Position numbers and translations under genes: made by a program. The notes under the pieces were generated by a model. That model was given only the letters and a program-made list of their open reading frames with translations, was not told the origin of the DNA and did not search any database. From Pseudomonadota bacterium (GTDB lineage: Bacteria; Desulfobacterota; Desulfobaccia; Desulfobaccales; 0-14-0-80-60-11): a stretch of DNA of 23,075 nt. The stretch is taken from the NCBI GenBank assembly GCA_018897875.1, contig JAHIKF010000255.1, positions 1 through 23,075 on the forward strand. Direction: 5' to 3'. Shown piece after piece: positions 15,114-22,325 of this stretch (its first letter is position 1; each line of letters starts with the position of its first letter).

Positions 15114-15235
15114 AAAGGTTGGGAACGGCGTTTTTAAGTCCCCCTTTCCTAAAGGGGGATTTAGGGGGATTATCAAGCGCATATCTAAGCCCCCTGCCCC
15201 CCTTTAGAAAAGGGGGGTGATTCTTTCCCAACTTA
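15114..15235. repeat. Large palindromic repeat in the 14900-15482 gap
   Basis: The left half (GGTTGGGAA, then CCCCCTTTCCTAAAGGGGG and TTTAGGGGGA) is mirrored by the right half (TAAGCCCCC, CCCCCCTTTAGAAAAGGGGGG, TTCCCAACTT). Each half carries its own inner hairpin. It resembles the C/G-run repeats common in Desulfobacterota and Geobacter intergenic DNA and could be a MITE-like element. The remainder of this 583-base gap shows TTGCAAAACC/GGTTGCAA half-symmetry near 15069-15093 and no credible gene. Confidence 0.6.
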
Positions 15236-15482
15236 AAGCGCCCTCGGTTGATGCAAAATGACGCCGAAAATCGGTTTTGAAATGACTTCTAAAGTCGGCC
15301 CGCGGGTTATTGATTAACACGCCTGGTGCTATGGCTCCATATAAGCCATAACTTATTAATTTAATTATCTAAATATGGAAAACAATGTGCAACCAGAAAA
15401 CCTTGGTCTCCTGGGATTTCAAAAAAATTTCGGACCGAAAAAGCTGGTCAGAAACATCTGCCGTGCAGGTCCTTAAACGGGA

Positions 15483-16739
15483 CTACATGGTGCCCAAGTC
15501 TTCCTCCTGGGGTACCGGGCCCGCCGGCGCCAGGGAAGGAAACTCCGGCTCGGCCAGGCAGGCCAACAGCCCCGCCGCGGCCGTGAGGCCGCAGGGCAGC
15601 GCCGCTTCGTCGGGGTTGAAGTCGGGAGAGTGGAGGGCCTGGCCCCGGCCCCCGGGGGTGCGAACCCCCAGAAAAAAGTAGAAGCCTGGCGCCCGGGCGG
15701 CAAAGTAGGGGAAGTCCTCGCTCCCCATGGCCGGGTGCAGCAGCTTGAGACGCTTCGGCCCCAGCAGGGTCTGGAGTATCTGCACCGCCTGGTCCGTGAG
15801 TTCCGGGTCATTTTTGAGCATGGGGAACAGGGGCTCCACCGTGAGCTTGATTTCGGCCCCGGTGGCCTGGGAAAGCCCGGCGAACTGCTGCCGCAGGCCG
15901 TTTAAGACCTCCTGGCGCACCGATTCCTGGAGATAGCGGAGGCTGCCCTCCAGGGTGACCTCATCGGCCAGGATGTTGAAGCGGTTGCCTCCCTGGATGC
16001 GGCCGAAGGTGAGGATCTTGGGGGTCCGGGCGTCGATCTGCTGGGCCAGGAACCCCTGGATGTGATTGAGCACCTGGGCCGTCACCAGGATGGGGTCGAC
16101 CCCCCGGTGAGGGGTGGCGCCGTGGGCTGATTTGCCGGTGACGGTGAGGATGATGCGGTCGGCCCCGGCCATTACCACCCCCGGGCCATAGCGGATGTGG
16201 CCCACGTCGAGATTAGGGGCCACGTGCAGGGCGCACACCGCTTCCACCTTGGGGTTATCCATGACGCCGGCGGCCACCATGCCCTTGGCGCCGGAATCGC
16301 CCACCGGCGGGCCTTCTTCGGCGGGCTGAAAGATGAAGACGTAGTGCCCGGCCAGGCGATCTTTGAACTCGCTGAGCAACCGGGCGGCGCCCAGGGCGAT
16401 GGCCAGATGAAAATCATGCCCGCAGGCGTGCATGACCCCCTCCACCTGTGAGCGCCAGGGGAGCTTGACCTTTTCAGCGATGGGCAGGGCGTCCATGTCG
16501 GCCCGCCAGGCCACCGCCCGCCCGGGGCGGCCCCCCTGCAGCACCCCCAGCACCCCGTGGCCGGCGATGCCGGTGGTTACCGTCAGGCCCAAATCCCGGA
16601 GATACGCTGCCACCGCCTCCCCGGTGCGCTCCTCCTGGTGAGAGAGCTCCGGGTGCTGATGAAACTCACGACGCTGGGCCACGAGCTCCGTTTCCAGGCC
16701 CTGGGCCCGGGCTTTGATTGTGGCGAGTAAATCATTCAT
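15483..16739 (-). CDS. M20 family metal-dependent amidohydrolase (HipO/IAA-amino-acid hydrolase type)
   Basis: 418-residue cytoplasmic enzyme, full family length, that removes acyl groups from N-acyl amino acids or related amides. The N-terminal REFHQHPELSHQE motif is followed by metal-site motifs WRADMDALP (about 78-86), HACGHDFH (C106 as bridging-site ligand, H108, D109), PAEEGPP (E141, E142) and a His in GSEDFPYF near the C-terminus. The dimerisation lid domain (GKSAHGATPHRGVDPI) is intact. The start MNDLLATIKARA is the usual family beginning. The substrate cannot be told from sequence. It is not obviously linked to its neighbours. Confidence 0.95.
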   Translation of the reverse strand: MNDLLATIKARAQGLETELVAQRREFHQHPELSHQEERTGEAVAAYLRDLGLTVTTGIAGHGVLGVLQGGRPGRAVAWRADMDALPIAEKVKLPWRSQVEGVMHACGHDFHLAIALGAARLLSEFKDRLAGHYVFIFQPAEEGPPVGDSGAKGMVAAGVMDNPKVEAVCALHVAPNLDVGHIRYGPGVVMAGADRIILTVTGKSAHGATPHRGVDPILVTAQVLNHIQGFLAQQIDARTPKILTFGRIQGGNRFNILADEVTLEGSLRYLQESVRQEVLNGLRQQFAGLSQATGAEIKLTVEPLFPMLKNDPELTDQAVQILQTLLGPKRLKLLHPAMGSEDFPYFAARAPGFYFFLGVRTPGGRGQALHSPDFNPDEAALPCGLTAAAGLLACLAEPEFPSLAPAGPVPQEEDLGTM

Positions 16740-16876
16740 GCTGCAATCTTATCACCACCGGGACCCGGAGACCCAGAAAAAGATTAGGAGGTGGCCAAAA
16801 ATAGCTTAGCCTTAAATCTATCGTTCACCAGCAGGAACTTGGGAACGAGGAGCAAAAAGAACGGCAGGATAGTGTC

Positions 16877-17104
16877 CTAATTTAGTTTTATTGGTTGCCA
16901 AGCCGCAAATTTCCGCTTTCCTTCTATGCGAATCTCATCAAGCTCCTTAATCAGGGCGTCAATATATTTTTCGAATAACGATTCTGTTATCGTCTCGCTA
17001 AGAGGATAGAATGTGCCATCATGCCTAGCAAGAATTCTGGCCAGTGGAGGCAGGTATGCTTCCTTGGGGAACTCCAACTTGAAAAATATATGTTTACCAT
17101 TCAT
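16877..17104 (-). CDS. Hypothetical protein, 75 aa, AT-richer than surroundings
   Basis: I do not recognise it. It begins MNGKHIFFKLEFPKEAYL, with a central LFEKYIDALIKELDEIRIEGKR helix and no cysteines or membrane segment. GGGGG lies a few bases before ATG 17104. Codon use is visibly AT-richer than the fdhA and amidohydrolase genes, like the next gene upstream, so the two were probably acquired together. Real-gene confidence rests on the ribosome site and the coherent protein-like composition. Confidence 0.6.
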   Translation of the reverse strand: MNGKHIFFKLEFPKEAYLPPLARILARHDGTFYPLSETITESLFEKYIDALIKELDEIRIEGKRKFAAWQPIKLN

Positions 17105-17189
17105 ATTTACCCCCTTGTAATCGTGAATTATTGAAGCCCTAATGCTCCAAAGGCGACGCCTTTTGATTGGTAGTTATAAATGGCATAAG

Positions 17190-17633
17190 TTAATCAAATT
17201 CAGCTAGTTCCTCCTCGCTAAGAAGTCGTTTTCGAATAATAGTTTCTCTATTTCTCAATTGGTCTAAAAGAATCCACTCGGAATCCTGTGGTCTTTTGAC
17301 CTTCCAGAATATCCATCCATTCGGCCCTCCAAACTTCTTGGCAGCTCCGGACGGTGAGTCAAACCTTTCTCCATCCACAATAATCCAACCATCTCTTACC
17401 TCAGCCTGAACTTCTGGTCGCCTTGTCCTCCCCTTAAGCAGGGTGCCATCCGGGAGTATCACGCTATATCCGAGGTTCAATCCTTTACCAATAGCCCTTG
17501 GCTTTTCCAAATGTGGCAAATTCAAAAGCCTACGGAGAATGTCGGTCTCGGTTTCATCAAAAGAAGATCTATTAGTTTCAATAAGCCGATAAATTTCCAA
17601 ATCTATTTCGATTGTTCTGGACTTTTTCACCAT
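17190..17633 (-). CDS. RHH-like N-terminus plus RAMA-like domain protein (147 aa)
   Basis: Residues 1-45 (RTIEIDLEIYRLIETNRSSF, ETDILRRLLNL) look like a ribbon-helix-helix or SeqA-N-type DNA-binding piece. Residues 65-130 (LPDGTLLKGR, VRDGWIIVDGERFDSPSGAAKKF, NGWIFWKVKRP) fit the RAMA domain found with restriction enzymes and adenine methylases. ATG 17633 is chosen over 17693 because GGAGG sits eight bases before it. No methylase or nuclease is nearby. A DNA-modification or defence-linked accessory, or a self-regulator, is possible. Base composition is AT-rich compared with flanking genes. Confidence 0.65.
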   Translation of the reverse strand: MVKKSRTIEIDLEIYRLIETNRSSFDETETDILRRLLNLPHLEKPRAIGKGLNLGYSVILPDGTLLKGRTRRPEVQAEVRDGWIIVDGERFDSPSGAAKKFGGPNGWIFWKVKRPQDSEWILLDQLRNRETIIRKRLLSEEELAEFD

Positions 17634-17656
17634 CGGAATATCCTCCAAAATCTGAG

Positions 17657-17678
17657 ATATCTTAGAGGATAAAGATAT
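17657..17678 (-). promoter_or_regulatory. Inverted repeat upstream of the RAMA-like gene
   Basis: ATATCTT (17657-17663) and AAGATAT (17672-17678) are perfect arms around eight bases, 24 bases before the start codon. RHH proteins often repress their own promoters at such sites; autoregulation here is inference. Confidence 0.35.
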
Positions 17679-17693
17679 TAAGAATTTTGTCAA

Positions 17694-17735
17694 GAAAAAA
17701 ATGGCGGGGAGTGCCTTTTAGGCATTCCCCGCCAT
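17694..17735 (-). terminator. Rho-independent terminator downstream of fdhA
   Basis: On the minus strand, ATGGCGGGGAATGCC and GGCACTCCCCGCCAT pair (one mismatch) around TAAA, then seven T. It separates fdhA from the AT-rich gene pair. Confidence 0.8.
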
Positions 17736-17760
17736 TCTTAAGGGATTGGGAGTGGGGTTT

Positions 17761-17799
17761 GGGGAGGGGGTAAGGGCTTTTGCCCTTAGCCCCCTCCCC
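17761..17799. repeat. G/C-run hairpin just after fdhA
   Basis: GGGGAGGGGGTAAGGGC and GCCCTTAGCCCCCTCCCC pair around TTTT. There is no T-run on the fdhA strand. It sits between the fdhA stop and its terminator and could protect the 3' end. Confidence 0.5.
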
Positions 17800-17807
17800 A
17801 AAATATT

Positions 17808-19847
17808 CTACGCTGCCAGCTTCTCCACCTTGACGGCGCAGACCTTGTATTCCGGGATCTTGGCCACGGGGTCGTAGGCTGAGTTGGTGAGAACGTTGGC
17901 CGCGGTTTCGGCGAAGTGGAAGGGGATGAAGACCACGCCCCGGTCCACTTTGCCGCTGATCCTGGCCTTGATCTGGATCTCGCCCCGGCGGGAGCTGACC
18001 TTGACCCGCTCCCCGTCCTTGATGGCCATGGTTTTGGCGTCCACAGGGCTGATTTCCACATAGCCCTCGGGAACTTCCTGGTGCAGGCTGGGGGAGACCC
18101 GGGTCATGGAGCCGGAGTGGTAATGCGCGAAGTTCCGCCCGGTGCTGAGCCACATGGGGTATGCTCCGTCCACCACCTCCGCCGGCGGCTTGTAGTCGAT
18201 GGCCGTGAAGGCGCCCTTGCCCCGGCTGAAGCGGTCCTTGTGCAGGAAGACGGTGCCGGGGTGCTCCGGGGTGGGGCAGGGCCACTGGAGGCCGTTGGCT
18301 GCCAGGCGCGCATAGGTCATGCCGGCATAGCTCGGGGTGAAGCTCTTGATCTCCTCGAAGATCGCCTCCGGCGAGGCATAGTTCATGGGGTAGCCGCAGC
18401 GGGTGGACAGGTCCTGGGTGATCACCCAGTCGGGCCGGGACTCTCCCACCGGCGGGATGGCCTGGCGCACCAGGAGGACCCGGCGCTCGGTGTTGCTGAA
18501 GGTGCCATCTTTCTCGGCAAAGGAAGTGCCGGGGAGGACTATGGTGGCCTGCTTGGCCGTCTGGGTCAGGAAGATATCCTGGACGATGAAGACATCCAGG
18601 TGCTTCAGGGCCGCTTCCACGTGGTGCAGATCCGGGTCGGTGACCAGGGGATTTTCCCCCACCACATAGAGGGCCTTGATTTTGCCTTCTTCGATGGCGG
18701 TGAACATATCCAGGATGGTGAGACCGGGTTTATTGGAGAGGGGACGGCCCCAGGCCTCGGAGAATTTCTTATTGGCGGCTTCGTCGGCCACGGGCTGGTA
18801 GCCCGTGAAGACGTTGGGCAGGCCGCCCATGTCGCAGGCCCCCTGGACGTTGTTCTGGCCCCGGAGGGGGTTGACGCCGCCGGAGGCCACCCCGACGTTG
18901 CCGGTGAGCATGGCCAGGTTGGCCAGGGACTTGACGTTGTCCACGCCGGTGGTGTGCTGGGTGATGCCCATGCAGTAGACGATGGAGGCGGGTTTATTTT
19001 TGGCGTACATCTCGGCCATCCGGCGCAGGGCGGCGGCATCGATGCCGGTGATCTGGGCCACCTTGTCCGGGGGATAGTCCTCCAGCTTGGCGGCCAATGC
19101 CTCGAAGCCCTCGGTGCGCTCCTCAACGTAGGCTTTATCGTGCCAGCCTTCCTTGAGAATAATATGCATCAGCCCGTTGAGGAGGGCGACGTCGGTGCCC
19201 AGGCGCTGCTGCACCGCGATATCCGCCAGAAATGCCATCTGGATGGCACGGGGATCGGCCACGATAATCTTGGTGCCTTTTTCTCTGCCCCGGAAGATCC
19301 ACTTGGCGGCGATGGGATGGTTTTCGGTGGTGTTGGAACCGGTGATGAAGATGCACTTGGCGTCGGCCAACTCCGGCAAGGAGTTGGTCATGGCGCCGGA
19401 ACCGAAAGCCGCGGCCAGACCGACCACGGTGGAGCTATGTCAGAGTCGGGCGCAGTGGTCGACGTTGTTGGTGCCGATGGCGGCCCGGGTAAATTTCTGG
19501 ATGAGGTAGTTCTCTTCGTTGGTGACCTTGGCCGAGGCCAGCACCGCCACCGCGTCGGGGCCGTATTTTTCCACGACCTGTTTCAGGCCCTGGGCGGCGG
19601 TGTCCATGGCCTCATCCCAACTCACCGGCACCAGCTTGCCGTCTTTGCGCAGGAGCGGCTGTTTCAGGCGCTGGTCGCTGCCGATAAATTCGTGAATGTT
19701 CCAGCCCTTGATGCAGAGGCTGCCCTGGCTCACCGGGTGGGTTTTCACCGGCAGGGTGGAAATCACCTTATCGTCCAAAACCTCCAGGAGGAGGCCGCAG
19801 CCGCAGCCGCAGTAAGAACAAGTGGTGTTGACGGTGCGAAAGTCCAT
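17808..19847 (-). CDS. fdhA: Formate dehydrogenase catalytic subunit, selenoprotein
   Basis: 679 residues; interconverts formate and CO2 at a Mo/W-bis-pterin site. The frame passes through one TGA (19442-19440, Sec136) in DHCARLUHSSTV, the known active-site Sec/Cys position. The N-terminal [4Fe-4S] motif CSYCGCGC with a later C in SLCIKG (C10, C13, C17, C45) is present. So are the molybdopterin oxidoreductase motifs (FITGSNTTENHP, GVNPLRGQNNVQGACDMG, NTERRV) and the C-terminal dinucleotide-binding domain (MWLSTGRNFAHYHSGSMTR). ATG 19847 is preferred because AGGAG lies eight bases before it; ATG 19853 is only one base from that site. There is no twin-arginine signal, so it is cytoplasmic. No FdhB, NuoEF or ferredoxin partner gene is adjacent. 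Confidence 0.95.
19409..19429 (-). promoter_or_regulatory. SECIS-like hairpin of fdhA
   Basis: On the minus strand, CCGTGGTC-GGTCT-GGCCGCGG forms an 8-bp stem with two G-U pairs. The loop GG lies 19-20 bases after the UGA at 19442-19440. The GGUCU loop is the same as in the E. coli fdhF element. Confidence 0.75.
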
Positions 19848-19922
19848 GGACATGCTCCTAACTCATTGAGGTTACTATCTAAGACAGCTGAAAAATCGAC
19901 CTTGTGGATTAATTCACGTTTC

Positions 19923-19950
19923 ATCTTAGCACAATTCCGCCCCTAGTCAA
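19923..19950 (-). promoter_or_regulatory. Sigma-70-like promoter of fdhA
   Basis: On the minus strand TTGACT (19950-19945) and TAAGAT (19928-19923) are 16 bases apart, about 75 bases before the start codon. Confidence 0.45.
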
Positions 19951-20274
19951 GGGGAGAAAAAAAATCCGACCTCAGGATGCCAGCTTATTTCAAAAATTTT
20001 GCCAGCGCCGGTCCGCCTGAACCCCACCATCTCAACCGCAGAGCAACGGGTGAGGCTCTCCGTTCAAGAGGTCAAAGAGTCAGCGGAGCATAAAAGCTGG
20101 CGCCCGCGCCTCAGGAGAACAGGGCCGGATGGCGGGGTCCGGGCGGAAGGGTCGACAAAATCTGCCCAAGGCGATGATTAAAGCCGCCCCGAGGCTGCGT
20201 TCAGAGCAGTTCCGCCCCGGTAGTTAATTTTCCCCTTGACAAGTGCGCCGATTTTTAAGACATATTTAGAACGA
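19951..20274. other. Gap between the fdhA promoter and the tRNA genes; no gene seen
   Basis: There is only a short arginine-rich open frame (19999-20181) without a ribosome site, judged spurious. TTGACA at 20236-20241 is the one promoter-like element facing the tRNAs, but no good -10 stands at normal spacing. Confidence 0.5.
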
Positions 20275-20349
20275 GCGGGAATAACTCAGCGGTAGAGTGC
20301 GACCTTGCCAAGGTCGAAGTCGCGGGTTCAAATCCCGTTTCCCGCTCCA
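20275..20349 (+). tRNA. tRNA-Gly (anticodon GCC), CCA encoded
   Basis: Acceptor GCGGGAA pairs with TTCCCGC; D arm ACTC/GAGT; anticodon stem CGACC/GGTCG around TTGCCAA; T arm GCGGG-TTCAAAT-CCCGT; then T and CCA. Confidence 0.97.
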
Positions 20350-20351
20350 GA

Positions 20352-20426
20352 GGCGGCATAGCCAAGAGGTAAGGCAGCGGTCTGCAAAACCGTTATTCTC
20401 CAGTTCGAATCTGGATGCCGCCTCCA
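20352..20426 (+). tRNA. tRNA-Cys (anticodon GCA), CCA encoded
   Basis: Acceptor GGCGGCA pairs with TGCCGCC; D arm GCC/GGC; anticodon loop CTGCAAA between GCGGT and ACCGT; T arm CTCCAG-TTCGAAT-CTGGA; then T and CCA. It starts two bases after tRNA-Gly, so both are processed from one transcript. Confidence 0.97.
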
Positions 20427-20496
20427 GCTATTCCAGGTACTTAGCTTCAAGTCAACGATCCTGGGCAGGACTCAGGGTGCATATAGGGTGCAAGTT

Positions 20497-20531
20497 GGCC
20501 TCGGATGATAAAAAGTCCGGGGCCTTTTTTT
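20497..20531 (+). terminator. Rho-independent terminator of the tRNA pair
   Basis: GGCCTCGGA and TCCGGGGCC form a 9-bp stem (one G-U) followed by seven T, about 70 bases after tRNA-Cys. Confidence 0.85.
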
Positions 20532-20593
20532 ATTCCCCTCAGCCCCAAAAAAAATTAGTTGACAGGATTGAAAGACAATGCTTGGTATTGTAT

Positions 20594-21088
20594 ATGGAAG
20601 CGGCTGATTACACTCTCAAGGATGTGCCAGTAATTATCCCAAACCTCAAACCCAGAACGGTCCAGATGTGGGTCAAGCGTGGGGTAATAAGACCGTCTAT
20701 ATCGTCTTCCGGGCAAGGATTCCCGGTACGGTTTAGCTATTTGAATTTAATCGAAATTGCCTTGGTGTGGCAAATTATAAGACTGGGGTTAGATTCGCAC
20801 GCCTACTTTTTGAGGGTAATGGATTATGCCCAGAAGTTGCGCAAAGTAAATAGATGGATTGATGGAAGTTACAATTTTGAATGTATTTATGTTATTCCTG
20901 AATCATCAGCTTTTGGGAGGTTATTAGATAAAGAAGAGGCTAAAGATTACGTTTTAGCTCCGCCATTTATACTTATCAACCCTGAGGGATTAAATGAATT
21001 TTTTAAAAAAAGCAATATAACAGGATGGCTATTAGTGGACGTTGGGGCTATTAAACGTTATGTTGATGGTAAAATTGCGGCCATGTAG
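20594..21088 (+). CDS. MerR-like helix-turn-helix protein of a mobile element (164 aa)
   Basis: The N-terminus reads MEAADYTLKDVPVIIPNLKPRTVQMWVKRGVI, followed by a basic wing and LIEIALVWQIIRLGL. It fits a winged-helix DNA-binding domain of MerR/HTH type. The C-terminal half is not recognised. The open frame runs back into the tRNA genes, so the start is uncertain; ATG 20594 begins the recognisable domain, but no good ribosome site precedes it. It is AT-rich compared with the core genes. First gene of the region inserted beside the tRNAs; probably an element regulator. Confidence 0.6.
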   Translation: MEAADYTLKDVPVIIPNLKPRTVQMWVKRGVIRPSISSSGQGFPVRFSYLNLIEIALVWQIIRLGLDSHAYFLRVMDYAQKLRKVNRWIDGSYNFECIYVIPESSAFGRLLDKEEAKDYVLAPPFILINPEGLNEFFKKSNITGWLLVDVGAIKRYVDGKIAAM

Positions 21089-21146
21089 CGGGGTATTTTT
21101 TTGTTTTCATGAATACAATGCAATGCATGCCTTATCGGGGGTTAGT

Positions 21147-21341
21147 ATGAATAATCTTCGTATGAAGTTCGCTATTCTTGAAAGGTTCCCACGCCTGGCG
21201 GATTTTTGCCGAGAATCCGGGTTAAGGGAGGACCGTTTAAGTCGGCTCGTCAATGGCCGGTCCGATCCCACAGAGGCCGAAAAGCGTCTGATTGCAGAGA
21301 AACTCGGGATTTCCGAGCATGCGCTCTTCCCGGCCAATTAA
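21147..21341 (+). CDS. Small XRE-like helix-turn-helix regulator (64 aa)
   Basis: FPRLADFCRESGLREDRLSRLVNGRSDPTEAEKRLIAEKLGISEHALFP is a compact HTH_3/XRE fold covering nearly the whole protein. GGGGG lies eight bases before ATG 21147. An in-frame upstream extension to 21042 lacks a ribosome site. It overlaps the next gene by 23 bases, typical of compact phage or plasmid modules. Probable repressor or copy-control protein of the element. Confidence 0.7.
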   Translation: MNNLRMKFAILERFPRLADFCRESGLREDRLSRLVNGRSDPTEAEKRLIAEKLGISEHALFPAN

Positions 21342-21582
21342 GCCTGAATATTTTGATCTGGCCGGCGCCAGCGATTATACCGGTGGCGGTCTGAGTGTCA
21401 GAACTTTGCGGCGGCTTATCGCTCGCCCCGGAGGCCTGCCCCATTATCGCATTGGTAGGGGGAAGCTGATGATTTCCAGGCTGGACTTGGACAACTTCCT
21501 CGAAGCACATAAGCAAATCACCATTGACCTCGACGCCCTGGCGTCTGAGGCCATAGAAGAACTCCTTGGGGGCGGCCGGTGA
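21319..21582 (+). CDS. Excisionase-like HTH protein (87 aa)
   Basis: FDLAGASDYTGGGLSVRTLRRLIARPGGLPHYRIGRGKLMISRLDLDNFLEAHK matches the HTH_17/excisionase pattern: a recognition helix, then a hairpin ending in RxDLDxFL. ATG 21319 lies inside the end of the XRE gene. The stop overlaps a GTG (GTGA, 21579-21582) that is the natural start of the next reading unit. Likely a DNA-binding protein for recombination directionality or element replication. Confidence 0.7.
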   Translation: MRSSRPIKPEYFDLAGASDYTGGGLSVRTLRRLIARPGGLPHYRIGRGKLMISRLDLDNFLEAHKQITIDLDALASEAIEELLGGGR

Positions 21583-21945
21583 GAAGCATCCCCCCCACCC
21601 GATGATGAGGCGGAGCAGGCCGCCCTCGGCTCCGTCATGGTGTGGCCCGAGGTTCTGGACCGGATAGCCTACCTGATCACATCGGGTGATTATTACCTGG
21701 AGGCGCACGGCCACATCTGCCAGATTATGTTGGACCTGCAGGGTCGGGGAGAGCCGGTGGACTTGGTGGATGTCTCCGCCCTCTTGAAAGAGCGGGTGCA
21801 GTTGGAGGTGGTTGTGGGCGAGGTATTCCTGGTCGGCTTCAGTGAAGAGGTGGGATTCGCTACCAATGGTGCATATTACGCCAACATCTTGCGCAAGAAG
21901 TCGATGAACCTCCAATTTTATTCTCCCTTGGGGGTGGCCCGATGA
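21579..21945 (+). pseudogene. Frameshifted, truncated DnaB-type replicative helicase N-terminal domain
   Basis: From GTG 21579 the frame gives VRSIPP and then falls out at a run of seven C (21590-21596). Removing one C continues into PDDEAEQAALGSVMVWPEVLDRIAYLITSGDYYLEAH-type sequence, the DnaB N-domain signature. That frame is open to TGA 21945 (DLVDVSALLKER, NGAYYANILRKK). The RecA-like motor domain is absent: the protein ends about where DnaB continues into its linker. So it is broken twice, by a homopolymer shift and by C-terminal loss. A functional short product from ATG 21637 cannot be excluded. It overlaps the next gene by ATGA. Confidence 0.65.
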
Positions 21946-22175
21946 CAGCCCAGGCGCAACCCCACTACACCGCTGAAGATATCCGCCAGGCGGCGGAGGC
22001 GATCATCGCAGACGAACAGACCAAGTTTAACAAGCCTGCCTTGCCGATGGTAATTGTGAACAATCGCCAGTTGAGGGACAGCACCACCGAGGCTGTCGCC
22101 GCCCTACACGCCGCCAACGACCCGCCGAAAATCTTCGTGCGCTTGGGTGATACCAAGTTGCTGTCAAACAAGTAA
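21942..22175 (+). CDS. Short phage/plasmid replication-associated protein, probably truncated (77 aa)
   Basis: Begins MTAQAQPHYTAEDIRQAAEAI and has the core IVNNRQLRDSTTEAVAALHAANDPPKIFVRLGD. From memory, this core resembles the N-terminal part of larger replication/primase-associated proteins of mobile elements. The frame ends at KLLSNK twelve bases before the palindrome at 22187, so the C-terminal part has probably been lost. The ATGA overlap with the DnaB piece shows operon organisation. The family assignment is tentative. Confidence 0.5.
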   Translation: MTAQAQPHYTAEDIRQAAEAIIADEQTKFNKPALPMVIVNNRQLRDSTTEAVAALHAANDPPKIFVRLGDTKLLSNK

Positions 22176-22186
22176 TAATCCGAATT

Positions 22187-22214
22187 GTAGGGGCGGTTCG
22201 CGAACCGCCCCTAC
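22187..22214. repeat. GTAGGGGCG palindrome, copy 2
   Basis: GTAGGGGCGGTTC-GC-GAACCGCCCCTAC is perfectly symmetrical. It shares its ends with 12304-12332. It lies directly after the truncated 77-codon gene. Confidence 0.75.
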
Positions 22215-22247
22215 GGGGGTTGCAACCATAAAGCCAGAATTACCTCT

Positions 22248-22325
22248 ATGACGGCAACTTGGTATGAGCTGGTTAGAATCCAGGTTGATGAAATTGGTAA
22301 TACTGACCCGGGACATAGACGATGA
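22248..22325 (+). CDS. Possible 25-residue ORF coupled to the primase gene
   Basis: The frame starts MTATWYELVRIQVDE and ends at TGA 22323, overlapping the primase ATG by four bases. That overlap is the only support beyond a protein-like composition. There is no clear ribosome site. It may be the remnant tail of a larger gene. Confidence 0.25.
   Translation: MTATWYELVRIQVDEIGNTDPGHRR

Noticed and set aside
15385..15681. 98-codon plus-strand frame
   Set aside because: Mostly antisense to the amidohydrolase 3' end; no ribosome site and low-complexity sequence.
17916..19946. 676-codon open frame on the plus strand
   Set aside because: Antisense to fdhA; its composition is Gly/His/Asp-rich with no motif.
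19999..20181. 60-codon frame between fdhA and the tRNAs
   Set aside because: No ribosome site, basic low-complexity sequence, no family.
20236..20268. Promoter of the tRNA pair (TTGACA with TATTTA)
   Set aside because: The -35 is perfect, but TATTTA would need a 21-base spacer and nothing better stands at 16-18, so I do not call it as a feature.
20275..20426. Either tRNA as selenocysteine tRNA (selC)
   Set aside because: Both are normal 75-base tRNAs with GCC and GCA anticodons; selC would be longer with a UCA anticodon. The Sec machinery must be outside the window.
21580..21582. TGA before the DnaB-like frame as a selenocysteine codon
   Set aside because: Upstream and downstream belong to different families; a GTG start overlapping the stop plus a C-run shift explains it better.
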